Positions 51,687-60,445 of a DNA stretch of 64,000 nucleotides are shown here, piece after piece. Under the pieces are notes generated by a model that saw only the letters and a program-made list of their open reading frames with translations, was not told where the DNA came from and ran no database searches. This DNA is from Gemmatimonadota bacterium (GTDB lineage: Bacteria > Gemmatimonadota > Gemmatimonadetes > Longimicrobiales > Gaopeijiaceae), in contig JAUIEJ010000008.1 in the NCBI GenBank assembly GCA_030428885.1, forward strand, positions 270,507 through 334,506, given 5' to 3'. The first letter of the stretch is position 1; every line of letters begins with the position of its first letter. The position numbers were made by a program, and so were the translations under genes.

Positions 51687-52658
51687 TCACCCCTCGTCGA
51701 GGAAAAACGACGCCACGAGGGCGGTGGCGTCGAGGTCCCGGCTCACGGGGCCGAGGGACGGGGAGAACGACACGCTCATGCCGGGCCACGTGTGGCCTCC
51801 CCCTTCGATCCGGTAGAAGCGGGTGGGGGCGTCACACCCTTCGCCGCGACGGACGAACACCCGGGTCCCGTCGTCGGCGGTGTCGGGGAGGGCCGTCTCG
51901 TTCCAGCCCGAGCATCCCTGGCGATGGGCCCACCACTCCTGATGTTCGTCGAGGGAGAGCTGGCGCATGGACGCGCCGGTGACCAGTTCGACGGTGGTCC
52001 CGTCCCACGGGAACGACGGGTCCTGGGTGCCGTGGATCATGAGGAGGGGCACGGCGGGTCCGGCGCCGCACTCGTCCCGGTGCCAGGTCCAGACGGCGGC
52101 CCCCACGGCGGCGTAGCCGGAGAAGAGCCCGGGCCGGTCGCAGGCGAGCCGGTAGGTCATCATGCCCCCGTTGGAGAAGCCGGTGACGTACCGGCGGGCC
52201 GGGTTCACGGCGGTGACCCGGGCCACGTGGTCCAGGAGGGCTGCGAAGAAGGCCAGGTCGTCGATGCCCCGCACCCCGTTGGGCGTGCACGCGCATCCCT
52301 GGGCCCAGTCCTCGCCCCACGCCGACTCGGGGTAGACGGCCACGAATCCCCGGGCGTCGGCCTCTCGTTGCATGCCCGTCACCGCCGCCATGTCCACGGG
52401 GGGAAACCCGTGGAGCACCACCACCACGGGAAGAGGCGTACCGTCGTCGACGCCCGGGGGCCGGTACACCCGGTAGCGGCGGGGTACGCCGCCGGCTTCC
52501 AGGGTGCGCATGTGCAGGCCCGGGCCGTCCAGGGGCCGGGCGTCGTCGTCGGGCTCGGGCCCGGCGGGGTCTCCGGCACACGCGCCCAGGCTCAGGGCCG
52601 CGACGAGGATCAGCGCGAGCGACGAGGGGGCGTGGCGGTCAACGGGATCGCGAGGCAT
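51687..52658 (-). CDS. PHB depolymerase-family/feruloyl-esterase-like lipoprotein esterase
   Basis: RRYRVYRPPGVDDGTPLPVVVVLHGFPPVD...VDDLAF-like IDDLAFFAALLDHV...YVTGFSNGGMMTYRLACDRPGLFSGYAAVGA...PLLMIHGTQDPSFPW...GGGHTWPG. Confidence 0.9.
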   Translation of the reverse strand: MPRDPVDRHAPSSLALILVAALSLGACAGDPAGPEPDDDARPLDGPGLHMRTLEAGGVPRRYRVYRPPGVDDGTPLPVVVVLHGFPPVDMAAVTGMQREADARGFVAVYPESAWGEDWAQGCACTPNGVRGIDDLAFFAALLDHVARVTAVNPARRYVTGFSNGGMMTYRLACDRPGLFSGYAAVGAAVWTWHRDECGAGPAVPLLMIHGTQDPSFPWDGTTVELVTGASMRQLSLDEHQEWWAHRQGCSGWNETALPDTADDGTRVFVRRGEGCDAPTRFYRIEGGGHTWPGMSVSFSPSLGPVSRDLDATALVASFFLDEG

Positions 52659-52769
52659 GGTGTCGGGGGTATGGAAGCAGTGTCCAGATCCGGGCGGTTC
52701 TACGCGGCCCCGGGTTCACCGATTACGCGCCCAGGGGCGCACCACTCCTCCAGGACCGGAGACGTATTC

Positions 52770-54380
52770 GTGATTCCTCGTCGACGCCTCTTCGCGCCGC
52801 TGTGCGCGGCCACCCTTCTTCTTCCGACCTTCGCCGCGCCGGCGGCGGGCCAGGAACTCACCACCACGGCCGAACGGTCGGGCTTCACGGCGTACACTCC
52901 GTACGACGACATGATGGAGTATCTGGAAGACCTCCGCGCGTCGTCGCCCGACATGTGGTTGGGGACGTACGGCGAGACCCATCAGGGCCGGGAGTTGCCC
53001 TACGCCGTCTTCAGCCGCCCGGCGGTGAGCCAGCCGGCGGAGGCGTGGGCCCTGGGACGTCCGGTGCTGGTGCTGAACGCCAACGTCCACGGCGGAGAGC
53101 GGACCCTTCGGGAGTCCCTCCTGATCTTCATGCGGGAGATGGCCACCCCCGGCACCGAGGCCTACGAACTCCTGGACGACGTGGTGGTGGTCACGGCCCC
53201 CCAGATCAATCCCGACGGATTCGAGGCCACGGAGCGGGGCACCCGGGGCAACTCCTGGGGCATCGACATGAACCGGGACTGGGTCAAGCGGGAGCAGCCG
53301 TCGCTGGCGAACTACGGCCGCAACGTGGCCGACGCCTGGGCCCCCCACATTCTGGTGGACGGCCACAACGGGGGATCGTTCCCCTACAACATCACCTACC
53401 AGTGCCCCTCCCACGCCCAGCCGGACCAGCGCCTCACCCAGCTCTGTGACGAGGGGATATTTCCCGACATCGACGCCGACGTGGAGGCCGCCGGGTACAA
53501 GTCGTGGTACTACACCCGGGGTACGGAGACGCGGTGGGACGGCGGTGGGTACGACGCCCGGATCGGGCGGAACTACAACGGCTTCGTCAACACCATCGGG
53601 ATCCTCTTCGAGTCGCCCCCGTGGCAGGAGATGGCGCCGGGCGTGGAGGCGGGCCGCATCGCCTATCAGTCCGTCGTGGAGTTCGCCGCGGAGAACGCCG
53701 CCGAGGTGATGGCGGTGGTCCAGCGCGCCCGGACCGAGACCATCGAGATGGGGCGCAACGCCGACGGGGAGGTGGTGGTGGCTATGGAGTACGCCCCCCA
53801 GCCCCGGACCATCACGTACGAGATCGGCGTGCGGAACGAGGAGACGGGGGAGATGGAGGCCATGGAGGTCACCAACGACTCCCTCATGACCCGCCCCGTG
53901 GCCACGAAGACCCGGCCCCTCCCATACGCCTACGTTCTGCCCCGGGACGCCGTGGACGCGGTGGCCATGCTCCGGCGGAACAGCATTGCGGTGGAGCAGC
54001 TCACCGAAGGCGTGGAACTCCAACTCGACGCGTACGTTATCGACGGTGTGGAGTTCGAGCGGGCCTACAATCACGCCGGAGCCGTGCGCCTGTCCCTGGC
54101 CGACGACGCGGTGTCGCGGACGGTGGAGGTGCCGGCCGGGGCGTACGTGGTCCGGACGGGCCAGATGCGGGGGCGTCTCGCGGCTCACATGCTCGAGCCC
54201 GAGACCAACGACAACGTGATCTACTGGAACACCATGGATGCCTGGCTGCCCCTCGGACGGGTACTGAATCCGGACGGGGGCGGGCAGGGCGGCTTCGGTC
54301 AGGGCGATGACGGCCCGCCCCTGGCGCCCATCGAGAAGCTCATGACCCCTCGCGGTCTGCCGCTGCGGATCGTGCCCTGA
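52770..54380 (+). CDS. Secreted M14-family metallopeptidase
   Basis: NANVHGGERTLRESLLIFMREMA, VTAPQINPDGFEATERGTRGNSWGIDMNRDWVKREQP, ILVDGHNGGSFPYN, GILFESPPWQ; GTG start. Confidence 0.88.
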   Translation: MIPRRRLFAPLCAATLLLPTFAAPAAGQELTTTAERSGFTAYTPYDDMMEYLEDLRASSPDMWLGTYGETHQGRELPYAVFSRPAVSQPAEAWALGRPVLVLNANVHGGERTLRESLLIFMREMATPGTEAYELLDDVVVVTAPQINPDGFEATERGTRGNSWGIDMNRDWVKREQPSLANYGRNVADAWAPHILVDGHNGGSFPYNITYQCPSHAQPDQRLTQLCDEGIFPDIDADVEAAGYKSWYYTRGTETRWDGGGYDARIGRNYNGFVNTIGILFESPPWQEMAPGVEAGRIAYQSVVEFAAENAAEVMAVVQRARTETIEMGRNADGEVVVAMEYAPQPRTITYEIGVRNEETGEMEAMEVTNDSLMTRPVATKTRPLPYAYVLPRDAVDAVAMLRRNSIAVEQLTEGVELQLDAYVIDGVEFERAYNHAGAVRLSLADDAVSRTVEVPAGAYVVRTGQMRGRLAAHMLEPETNDNVIYWNTMDAWLPLGRVLNPDGGGQGGFGQGDDGPPLAPIEKLMTPRGLPLRIVP

Positions 54381-54422
54381 GAAGGTCGGAATCCCTCGTT
54401 TCGGGGACTCCGTGTGGCATGT

Positions 54423-54451
54423 GGGGGGTGGTCGCGGTGCGGCCACCCCCC
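54423..54451. terminator. GC-rich inverted repeat downstream of the M14 gene
   Basis: GGGGGGTGG ... CCACCCCCC perfect 9-bp arms. Confidence 0.5.
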
Positions 54452-54477
54452 CGGTCGTACGGGGGGACGTACGGGGT

Positions 54478-54540
54478 CAGGTCTTGCAGATGATCCAGCT
54501 CAGGACGACGCGAACGATGCGTCGGAGGATCGTCACCATG
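54478..54540 (-). CDS. Putative 20-aa peptide ORF
   Basis: MVTILRRIVRVVLSWIICKT; GGAG 6 nt upstream of ATG. Confidence 0.3.
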
Positions 54541-54715
54541 GTCTGTCTCCGGTAAGAAGAGCGTCGGGGAGTCCTACGCAGGAGCACGTCGCGGAGTTTC
54601 CCCGACTTGCCCCGCCCCGGCCCGGGGTCGAACGTTCAGATACCCTCCCGTCGTCCATTCCCCGGCCCTGTTTCATCAGGGTACGGTGTACCGATTCATG
54701 CCGACAGGAGGCCCG

Positions 54716-55447
54716 ATGCGCATCCCTCTTCGTGCACGTTTCGCCGCCATCGCCGTCGCCGCTTTCGGGGCGGCGTACGCCTGCGGTGGCGGCCCCCGCC
54801 TCGGTTCTCCCACCGACTACCAGATGTGGATCCACTACTCGGAGGCCGGGGCCATCCAATCGGCCATGATCCGAGGCGACCTGCCGGCGGCCCGGGAGTC
54901 GGCCCGTCACCTGGCCGACGCGCCCCGGGCCGAGGGCATCGGCCCATCGGGAGACGCCCACGTGCGGGAACTGGCGGCGTGGGCGCGGGAGATCCGCGAC
55001 GCCCCCTCGTTCGGTGACGCGGCGGTGGCCACGGGACACCTGGCCGCCACCTGCGGGGAATGTCACGAGGACGTGGGAGGAGGGCCCGTGTTCCTCCAGG
55101 GCGATCCCCCCGAGGATCGGGGCTTCAGCGGCCACATGATCCTCCACCTCTGGGCCGCCGACCGCATGTGGGAAGGCATGGTCGGCCCGTCGGCCGTGTC
55201 GTGGCGCGACGGGGCCGAGGTGTTCCGGGAGGACCCGCTGGAGGGCGGGGCCATCCCCGCCGGGGCTCAGGTCTTCGCCGATCGCCTCCACGAATTGGGG
55301 CGGGAGGCCGTGGGGATGACGGCGCTCCGGCGCCAGGCGGTACAGTACGGACGCATGATCGAGCAGTGCGCCGGGTGCCACGCCGAGACCGGCGTCACCA
55401 GGCGTCCCGATGCACGCCCCGGACGGCTCGTCCCGACGGGTCGGTGA
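54716..55447 (+). CDS. Lipoprotein-like c-type cytochrome (two CXXCH motifs)
   Basis: AAYACGGG lipobox-like; CGECH and CAGCH. Confidence 0.8.
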   Translation: MRIPLRARFAAIAVAAFGAAYACGGGPRLGSPTDYQMWIHYSEAGAIQSAMIRGDLPAARESARHLADAPRAEGIGPSGDAHVRELAAWAREIRDAPSFGDAAVATGHLAATCGECHEDVGGGPVFLQGDPPEDRGFSGHMILHLWAADRMWEGMVGPSAVSWRDGAEVFREDPLEGGAIPAGAQVFADRLHELGREAVGMTALRRQAVQYGRMIEQCAGCHAETGVTRRPDARPGRLVPTGR

Positions 55448-57077
55448 GCGCGGCGAGTTCGGCGTCCCACGCCAGGGCCTCGGGGGTGCTGCAGGCCACC
55501 GAGGGCCCCCCCGGCACGCAGGCCGCGGCCGCCGGGAGCGGGAAGAGTTCTTCGAAGAGGCTGCGGTAGAGGTAGGCCTCGGGCGTGTCCGGCGGGTTGT
55601 GGGGAAACCGCCGGGACGCCTGGGCCATCTGGGCCGGCGTCACCCGCTCGGCGGCGTGATCCCTCAGCCCGTCGATCCAGCCGTAGCCCACGCCGTCGGA
55701 GAACTGCTCCTTCTGGCGCTTCAGGACCACGTCGGGGAGCAGGTCGGCGAAAGCGTCCCTCAGGATCCGCTTCTCCATGCCGTCGGCGCCCACCATCTTC
55801 GCCGCCGGGTCCATGCCCATGGCGAGATCGAGGAACTCCAGGTCCAGGAACGGCACGCGCGCCTCCACGCCCCAGGCGGCCATGGCCTTGTTGGCCCGGA
55901 GGCAGTCGTACAGGTGGAGTCGCTCCAGCTTCCGCACGGTCTCGTCGTGGAACGCCCGGGCGTCGGGCGCCCGGTGGAAGTAGAGGTAGCCCCCGAACAC
56001 CTCGTCGGCCCCCTCCCCCGACAGGACCATCTTGATGCCCATGGCCCGGATCCGCCGGGCCAGGAGGTACATGGGCGTTCCGGCCCGGATGGTGGTGACG
56101 TCGTAGGTCTCCAGGTGCCGGATCACGTCCCGGAGGGCGTCCAGTCCCTCCTGGAGGGTGAAGGTGAAGCCGTGGTGAACGGTGCCCAGGTGGGCCGCCA
56201 CCTGGGCCGCCACCGCCAGGTCGGGAGACCCGTCCAGGCCGATGGAGAAGGAGTGGAGGCGCGGCCACCACGCCTGCGACCGGTCGTCGTCCTCGATGCG
56301 GCGTTCGGCGAACCGGGCCGTCACCGCGGCGATGATGGACGAGTCCAGGCCACCGGAGAGGAGCACGCCGTAGGGCACGTCGCTCATGAGCTGCCGGTGC
56401 ACGGCGGCCTCCAGCCCCTCCCGGATGTCGGCGGCGGTCCCCCCGGCGCCCTCCACGGCGGCGAAGTCCCGCCACGGGCGCTCCACGAACGACACCGGCT
56501 CGGGGCCCACGGCGCTGTCCAGCACGTGTCCCGGGGGGAACTCGGCCACCGTGGTGCACACCGGCGTCAGCGCCTTCATCTCCGAGGCGATGTGGAGCCG
56601 GCCCTCGGAGTCCCACCCCTGATACAGGGGCACGACGCCCACCGGGTCCCGGGCCACCACGTAGCGTCCCGCGCCGTCGCCGAAGCCCGGGTCGTGGAGC
56701 ACGAAGGCGTAGATCCCGTTCAGCTCCGGCAGGAAGGCGGTGCCCCGCTCACGGTAGAGGGGGAGGATCACTTCGCAGTCGGACTCGGTGGCGAAGGTGT
56801 ACGGGGACTCCAGCGCCGCCCGCAGTTCCCGGTGGTTGTAGATCTCCCCGTTCACGGCCAGGACCGCCGCCGAAGCGGGGTCCACGAGGGGTTGGGCTCC
56901 GTGGGTCACGTCGACGATGGCGAGGCGCTCGTGGGCCAGGATCGCCCGGTCGTCGGCGTACAGTCCCGACCAGTCGGGTCCGCGGTGGCGCTGGAGGCCC
57001 GAAAGGCGGAGGGCCCGCTCGCGCAGGCGGCCGTCGTCGTCGCCGGTGAGATCGAGGAGGGCGAGGATCGAACACAT
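55395..57077 (-). CDS. asnB: Asparagine synthase (glutamine-hydrolysing)
   Basis: MCSILALLD N-terminal Cys; RHRGPDWSG; VNGEIYNHRELR; PYGVLLSGGLDSSIIAAV; LSGEGADEVFGGYLYFH. Confidence 0.96.
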   Translation of the reverse strand: MCSILALLDLTGDDDGRLRERALRLSGLQRHRGPDWSGLYADDRAILAHERLAIVDVTHGAQPLVDPASAAVLAVNGEIYNHRELRAALESPYTFATESDCEVILPLYRERGTAFLPELNGIYAFVLHDPGFGDGAGRYVVARDPVGVVPLYQGWDSEGRLHIASEMKALTPVCTTVAEFPPGHVLDSAVGPEPVSFVERPWRDFAAVEGAGGTAADIREGLEAAVHRQLMSDVPYGVLLSGGLDSSIIAAVTARFAERRIEDDDRSQAWWPRLHSFSIGLDGSPDLAVAAQVAAHLGTVHHGFTFTLQEGLDALRDVIRHLETYDVTTIRAGTPMYLLARRIRAMGIKMVLSGEGADEVFGGYLYFHRAPDARAFHDETVRKLERLHLYDCLRANKAMAAWGVEARVPFLDLEFLDLAMGMDPAAKMVGADGMEKRILRDAFADLLPDVVLKRQKEQFSDGVGYGWIDGLRDHAAERVTPAQMAQASRRFPHNPPDTPEAYLYRSLFEELFPLPAAAACVPGGPSVACSTPEALAWDAELAALTDPSGRAVRGVHRDAW

Positions 57078-57105
57078 GGTGGGCGTGGGTGTCGAGGGGA
57101 AACGA

Positions 57106-57140
57106 CGAAGGGGCGACCCCGTGGTGGGGCCGCCCCTTCG
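57106..57140 (-). terminator. Terminator/attenuator-like hairpin upstream of asnB
   Basis: CGAAGGGGCGACCCC-GTGGT-GGGGCCGCCCCTTCG, near-perfect inverted repeat. Confidence 0.5.
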
Positions 57141-57304
57141 GCGAGAGTCGCGTGCGTGCCGGCCTGGCCGTTACGTACGCCGAATCCCACCGCGGCCCAT
57201 GGGCGACGGTACGTTCGGATTCGACGGATTGGGGCGCAGGTGCGGCACGACCAACTCCAGGGGGTGGTGAGTGACCCCACCGTAGCCTCCGGAGGTGCCC
57301 CCCG

Positions 57305-58390
57305 TCAACGGTCGGGCTCTCGCCCCTCGAGCCTCAGGAGCGTGATCCGCCCCCGGGGACCCACGGCCCACCCCCTGCCGTCGTCGCCGAAGGCCACGGC
57401 CCAGTGGCTCTCTTCCCGGAGCGTCGTCCACGTGGCGCCGCCGTCACCCGACCACGCCACGCCCCCGGGGCCTACCGCGGCCAGGACGGGGCCCGGCGCG
57501 CCCGGCGCCCGTGCGCCGCCGTAGAGGGGGCCCTCCAGGGCGGGCTCGCCCGGCCCGGGCGTCCAGGTGGCGCCGCCGTCGGTGGACACGGCCACCCGGG
57601 GCCCCTCCAGGGGGTCGCCGATAGCGCCCCCCACGGCCCATGCGAACCCGTCGGCGCCGACCCCCACGGCCGTGGCCCCGGCCGCGGGACCCGCCGTGAG
57701 GGGCAGGTCCTGGACCTCCCACGCGCCCCCTCCGTCCCGGGTGCGCAGCAGGCGGGGCCGGGGCCCGTTGCCCGTGGCCACCACCACCCCGTCGCGTCCG
57801 GCGGGGGCCACGCACGCCCCGGACGCCGCGAAGCCGCCTTCCGAGTCCAGGGCCGGCGGGAGGGACGCCGCCGGGACCCGGCTCCAGGAGCGACCCCCGT
57901 CGGTGGTGGCCAGGAGGTAGAGCACGCCGTCCACCGCGTCGCCGTAGGCCCATCCCCGGGCGTCGTCCACGAAGGCCATGCAGTCCAGGAAGCCCTGGGG
58001 CTCGTCCATGACGAAGGTCTCGACCCAGGTGGCGCCGCCGTCGTCGGTACGGAAGAGGCGGGAGAGGGGGCCGGACCCGGCCGCCAGGAGGACCGCCCGC
58101 TGGGCGTCGAATCCCTGCACGTCCCGGAACTGGAGGGTGTCGGCACCCGGCACCACGCCCACGGTCCAGTGCTCGCCCCCGTCCAGGGAGCGTCCCCACG
58201 TGCCGCCGTGTCCGCTGACCCAGACCACGCCGTCCGCCCCGGGGCTCACGGCCTGGAGCAGCACGTCGGTGCCCGAATCCCGGTCGTCGGTCACCAGGGC
58301 GAGGGGCGTCTGGGCCGCCGACGGCGCGGGGGCGCTCCAGGCGAGCAGGGGGGCCACGAGGGCGGGTGCGAGGCGGCGGAGGCGGGGCAT
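57305..58390 (-). CDS. Secreted YCF48/BNR-type beta-propeller protein
   Basis: Repeated LFRTDDGGATWVETF, LLATTDGGRSWSRVPA, LLRTRDGGGAWEVQDL, VSTDGGATWTPGPG, WSGDGGATWTTL. Confidence 0.8.
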   Translation of the reverse strand: MPRLRRLAPALVAPLLAWSAPAPSAAQTPLALVTDDRDSGTDVLLQAVSPGADGVVWVSGHGGTWGRSLDGGEHWTVGVVPGADTLQFRDVQGFDAQRAVLLAAGSGPLSRLFRTDDGGATWVETFVMDEPQGFLDCMAFVDDARGWAYGDAVDGVLYLLATTDGGRSWSRVPAASLPPALDSEGGFAASGACVAPAGRDGVVVATGNGPRPRLLRTRDGGGAWEVQDLPLTAGPAAGATAVGVGADGFAWAVGGAIGDPLEGPRVAVSTDGGATWTPGPGEPALEGPLYGGARAPGAPGPVLAAVGPGGVAWSGDGGATWTTLREESHWAVAFGDDGRGWAVGPRGRITLLRLEGREPDR

Positions 58391-58534
58391 GGCGTCGGGT
58401 TCCGGGAGAGGAATCGAGAAGGGTCAAGGAACGACCGGCGCGGGCCCGGGGCAACCCGAGGGCATCGGGGGGAACGGGGGCGTGGGCCGGCGGTACCAGG
58501 GGGGCCCGTCGCGTCGACTCCTCCGGTTCCCACG

Positions 58535-59176
58535 ATGTCCTGCCGTTCCTCCGGTTCGCTCCTGGCCCTCTTCGCCGGGTCTCTCCTCGCCTGCGGTCCC
58601 ACCGGCGGCGAAGCTCCCGCGTCCGGGGGCGCCGTGGCCCTGGACACGCCCGTGGCGCTGCCGTCGGCGGTTCTGGAGTCCCATGAGGGTATGCCCTTCG
58701 ATCTTCGGGCCGACACGCAGGGCGACGTGACCCTGGTGTTCTTCGGGTACACCCACTGCCCCGACATCTGCCCGGTGCACATGGCCAATCTGGCGGCGGT
58801 CTTCCGCGACCTGCCCCTGGAGGTGACCCGGCGAGTCGACGTGCTCTTCATCACCACCGACCCGGAACGCGACACCCCGGAGCGCCTGGATGAGTGGCTC
58901 GGCGCCCTGCACCCGAGTTTCGTGGGACTCCGGGGCAGCCGGGAGCAGGTGACCGCCCTGGAGGCGGAGATGGGGATTCCGGTCTCGGTGGTGTCGCCGG
59001 AGGAGGAAACGGCCGACGGCGGGTACTTCGTGGGACACGCGGCCCAGGTCCTGGCCTTCACGGCCGACGACACGGCCCGGGTGGCCTACCCGTGGGGCAC
59101 CCGGCAGCGGGACTGGATCCGGGACCTGCCCCGACTGGTTCGGGGCGAGACCCCGGGCGCGGACGAGGCCCCCTGA
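58535..59176 (+). CDS. SCO1/SenC-family copper chaperone
   Basis: VTLVFFGYTHCPDICPVHMANLAAVFRDL...VLFITTDPERDTPERL...GHAAQVLAFT; lipobox LLACGPT. Confidence 0.93.
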   Translation: MSCRSSGSLLALFAGSLLACGPTGGEAPASGGAVALDTPVALPSAVLESHEGMPFDLRADTQGDVTLVFFGYTHCPDICPVHMANLAAVFRDLPLEVTRRVDVLFITTDPERDTPERLDEWLGALHPSFVGLRGSREQVTALEAEMGIPVSVVSPEEETADGGYFVGHAAQVLAFTADDTARVAYPWGTRQRDWIRDLPRLVRGETPGADEAP

Positions 59177-60441
59177 TGCAGTGGTGGTGCGCGGCCCAGG
59201 ACACGGCCTGGAGCTGGAGCTGGCGGGCGTACCCCGGGGTGTGGCTCTTCATCGCCCTCCTGGCCGCCGGATTCGTCGTTCTCCACCGTCGGTGGCCCGA
59301 GGGCGACGAGGCGTTCCGGCCCGGGGCGCGCAGGGCGTTCGCCGCCACGGGACTCGTCCTGCTCTGGATCGCCCTGGACTGGCCCGTGGGCGCCCTGGGG
59401 TCGGGGTATCTGGCCAGCGTCCACATGGTCCAGTTCCTGCTCATCGCCGTGTCGGCGCCGCCGCTGCTGCTCCTGGGGGTGCCCCGGCGCGCGCTCGAGG
59501 CGTGGGTGTCGCGCCGCGCCGTGGCCCGGATCATGGGCGTGGTGGGCCACCCCATCGTGAGCATCGGCAGCTTCACCGCCCTCATGGCCGTGACCCACTG
59601 GCCCGCCGTGGTGGACGAACTCATGGCCGGTCAGGCCGGGTCGTTCCTCCTGGACATGGTGTGGCTCGTGTCGGGGCTGGTGTTCTGGTGGCCCGTGGCC
59701 GTGGCGCTCCCCGCTCGGGCGTGGCTCCAGGAGCCGTTCAAGATCGGCTACCTCATCGCCGCCACCCTGGTCAACACCGGAGTATTCGCCTTCCTGACGT
59801 TTTCGTCGGTCCCGGTCTACGCCACCTTCGAGTTGGCTCCGCCGGTGGGGGCCCTCTCCACCCGGGACGACCAGCTCGTAGCAGGACTCCTCATGAAGCT
59901 CGGAGGCGCCGTGGTGCTCTGGACGTCCATCTCGATCCTCTTCTTCCGCTGGTTCCGCCGCTCCGAACGCGACGGTGCGTCGGGCGCCCGGGGCGCCGTG
60001 GCCTCGGTGGCGCTGCTGGCGGCCCTGGCCCTGGGGGCCTGCGGACCGGACGCCACCGCGCTGGACGGCCCGGTGGTGGTGGGGGAGCCGGTGACGGGAG
60101 ACCGTGCCGCCCTGTACCTCACCGTGCGGGGAGGGTCCGGGGGCGACCGCCTGGAGGGTCTGGAGGTGGATGGGGTGGGGGAGACGTCGCTGCACCGCAC
60201 CGAGCAGGTGGACGGCATGATGCGCATGTCGCCGGTGCCCGAAGGCTTCGAGGTGGGCGAGGGGGCGTGGCTCCGGCTCCGCCCCGGGGGCGATCACGCC
60301 ATGCTGGAACGGTTGGAGCGGCCTCTGGTGGCGGGGGACTCGGTGCGGGTGGTGCTCCGCTTCCGGTCGGGGCCGGTGGAGACGTGGGCCCGGGTGGTGC
60401 CCCTGGCCGATCTGGAAACGGTGTTGGACCCCCAGGGCTGA
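59176..60441 (+). CDS. Fusion: caa3-type CtaG cytochrome oxidase assembly protein with C-terminal PCuAC copper-chaperone domain
   Basis: N-terminal polytopic LASVHMVQFLLIAVSAPPLLLLGVPRRAL...HPIVSIGSFTALMAVTHWP; C-terminal DRAALYLTVRGGSGGDRLEGLEVDGVGETSLHRTEQVDGMMRMSPVPEGFEVGEGAWLRLRPGGDHAMLERLERPLVAGDSVRVVLRF. Confidence 0.88.
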   Translation: MQWWCAAQDTAWSWSWRAYPGVWLFIALLAAGFVVLHRRWPEGDEAFRPGARRAFAATGLVLLWIALDWPVGALGSGYLASVHMVQFLLIAVSAPPLLLLGVPRRALEAWVSRRAVARIMGVVGHPIVSIGSFTALMAVTHWPAVVDELMAGQAGSFLLDMVWLVSGLVFWWPVAVALPARAWLQEPFKIGYLIAATLVNTGVFAFLTFSSVPVYATFELAPPVGALSTRDDQLVAGLLMKLGGAVVLWTSISILFFRWFRRSERDGASGARGAVASVALLAALALGACGPDATALDGPVVVGEPVTGDRAALYLTVRGGSGGDRLEGLEVDGVGETSLHRTEQVDGMMRMSPVPEGFEVGEGAWLRLRPGGDHAMLERLERPLVAGDSVRVVLRFRSGPVETWARVVPLADLETVLDPQG

Positions 60442-60445
60442 CCGC

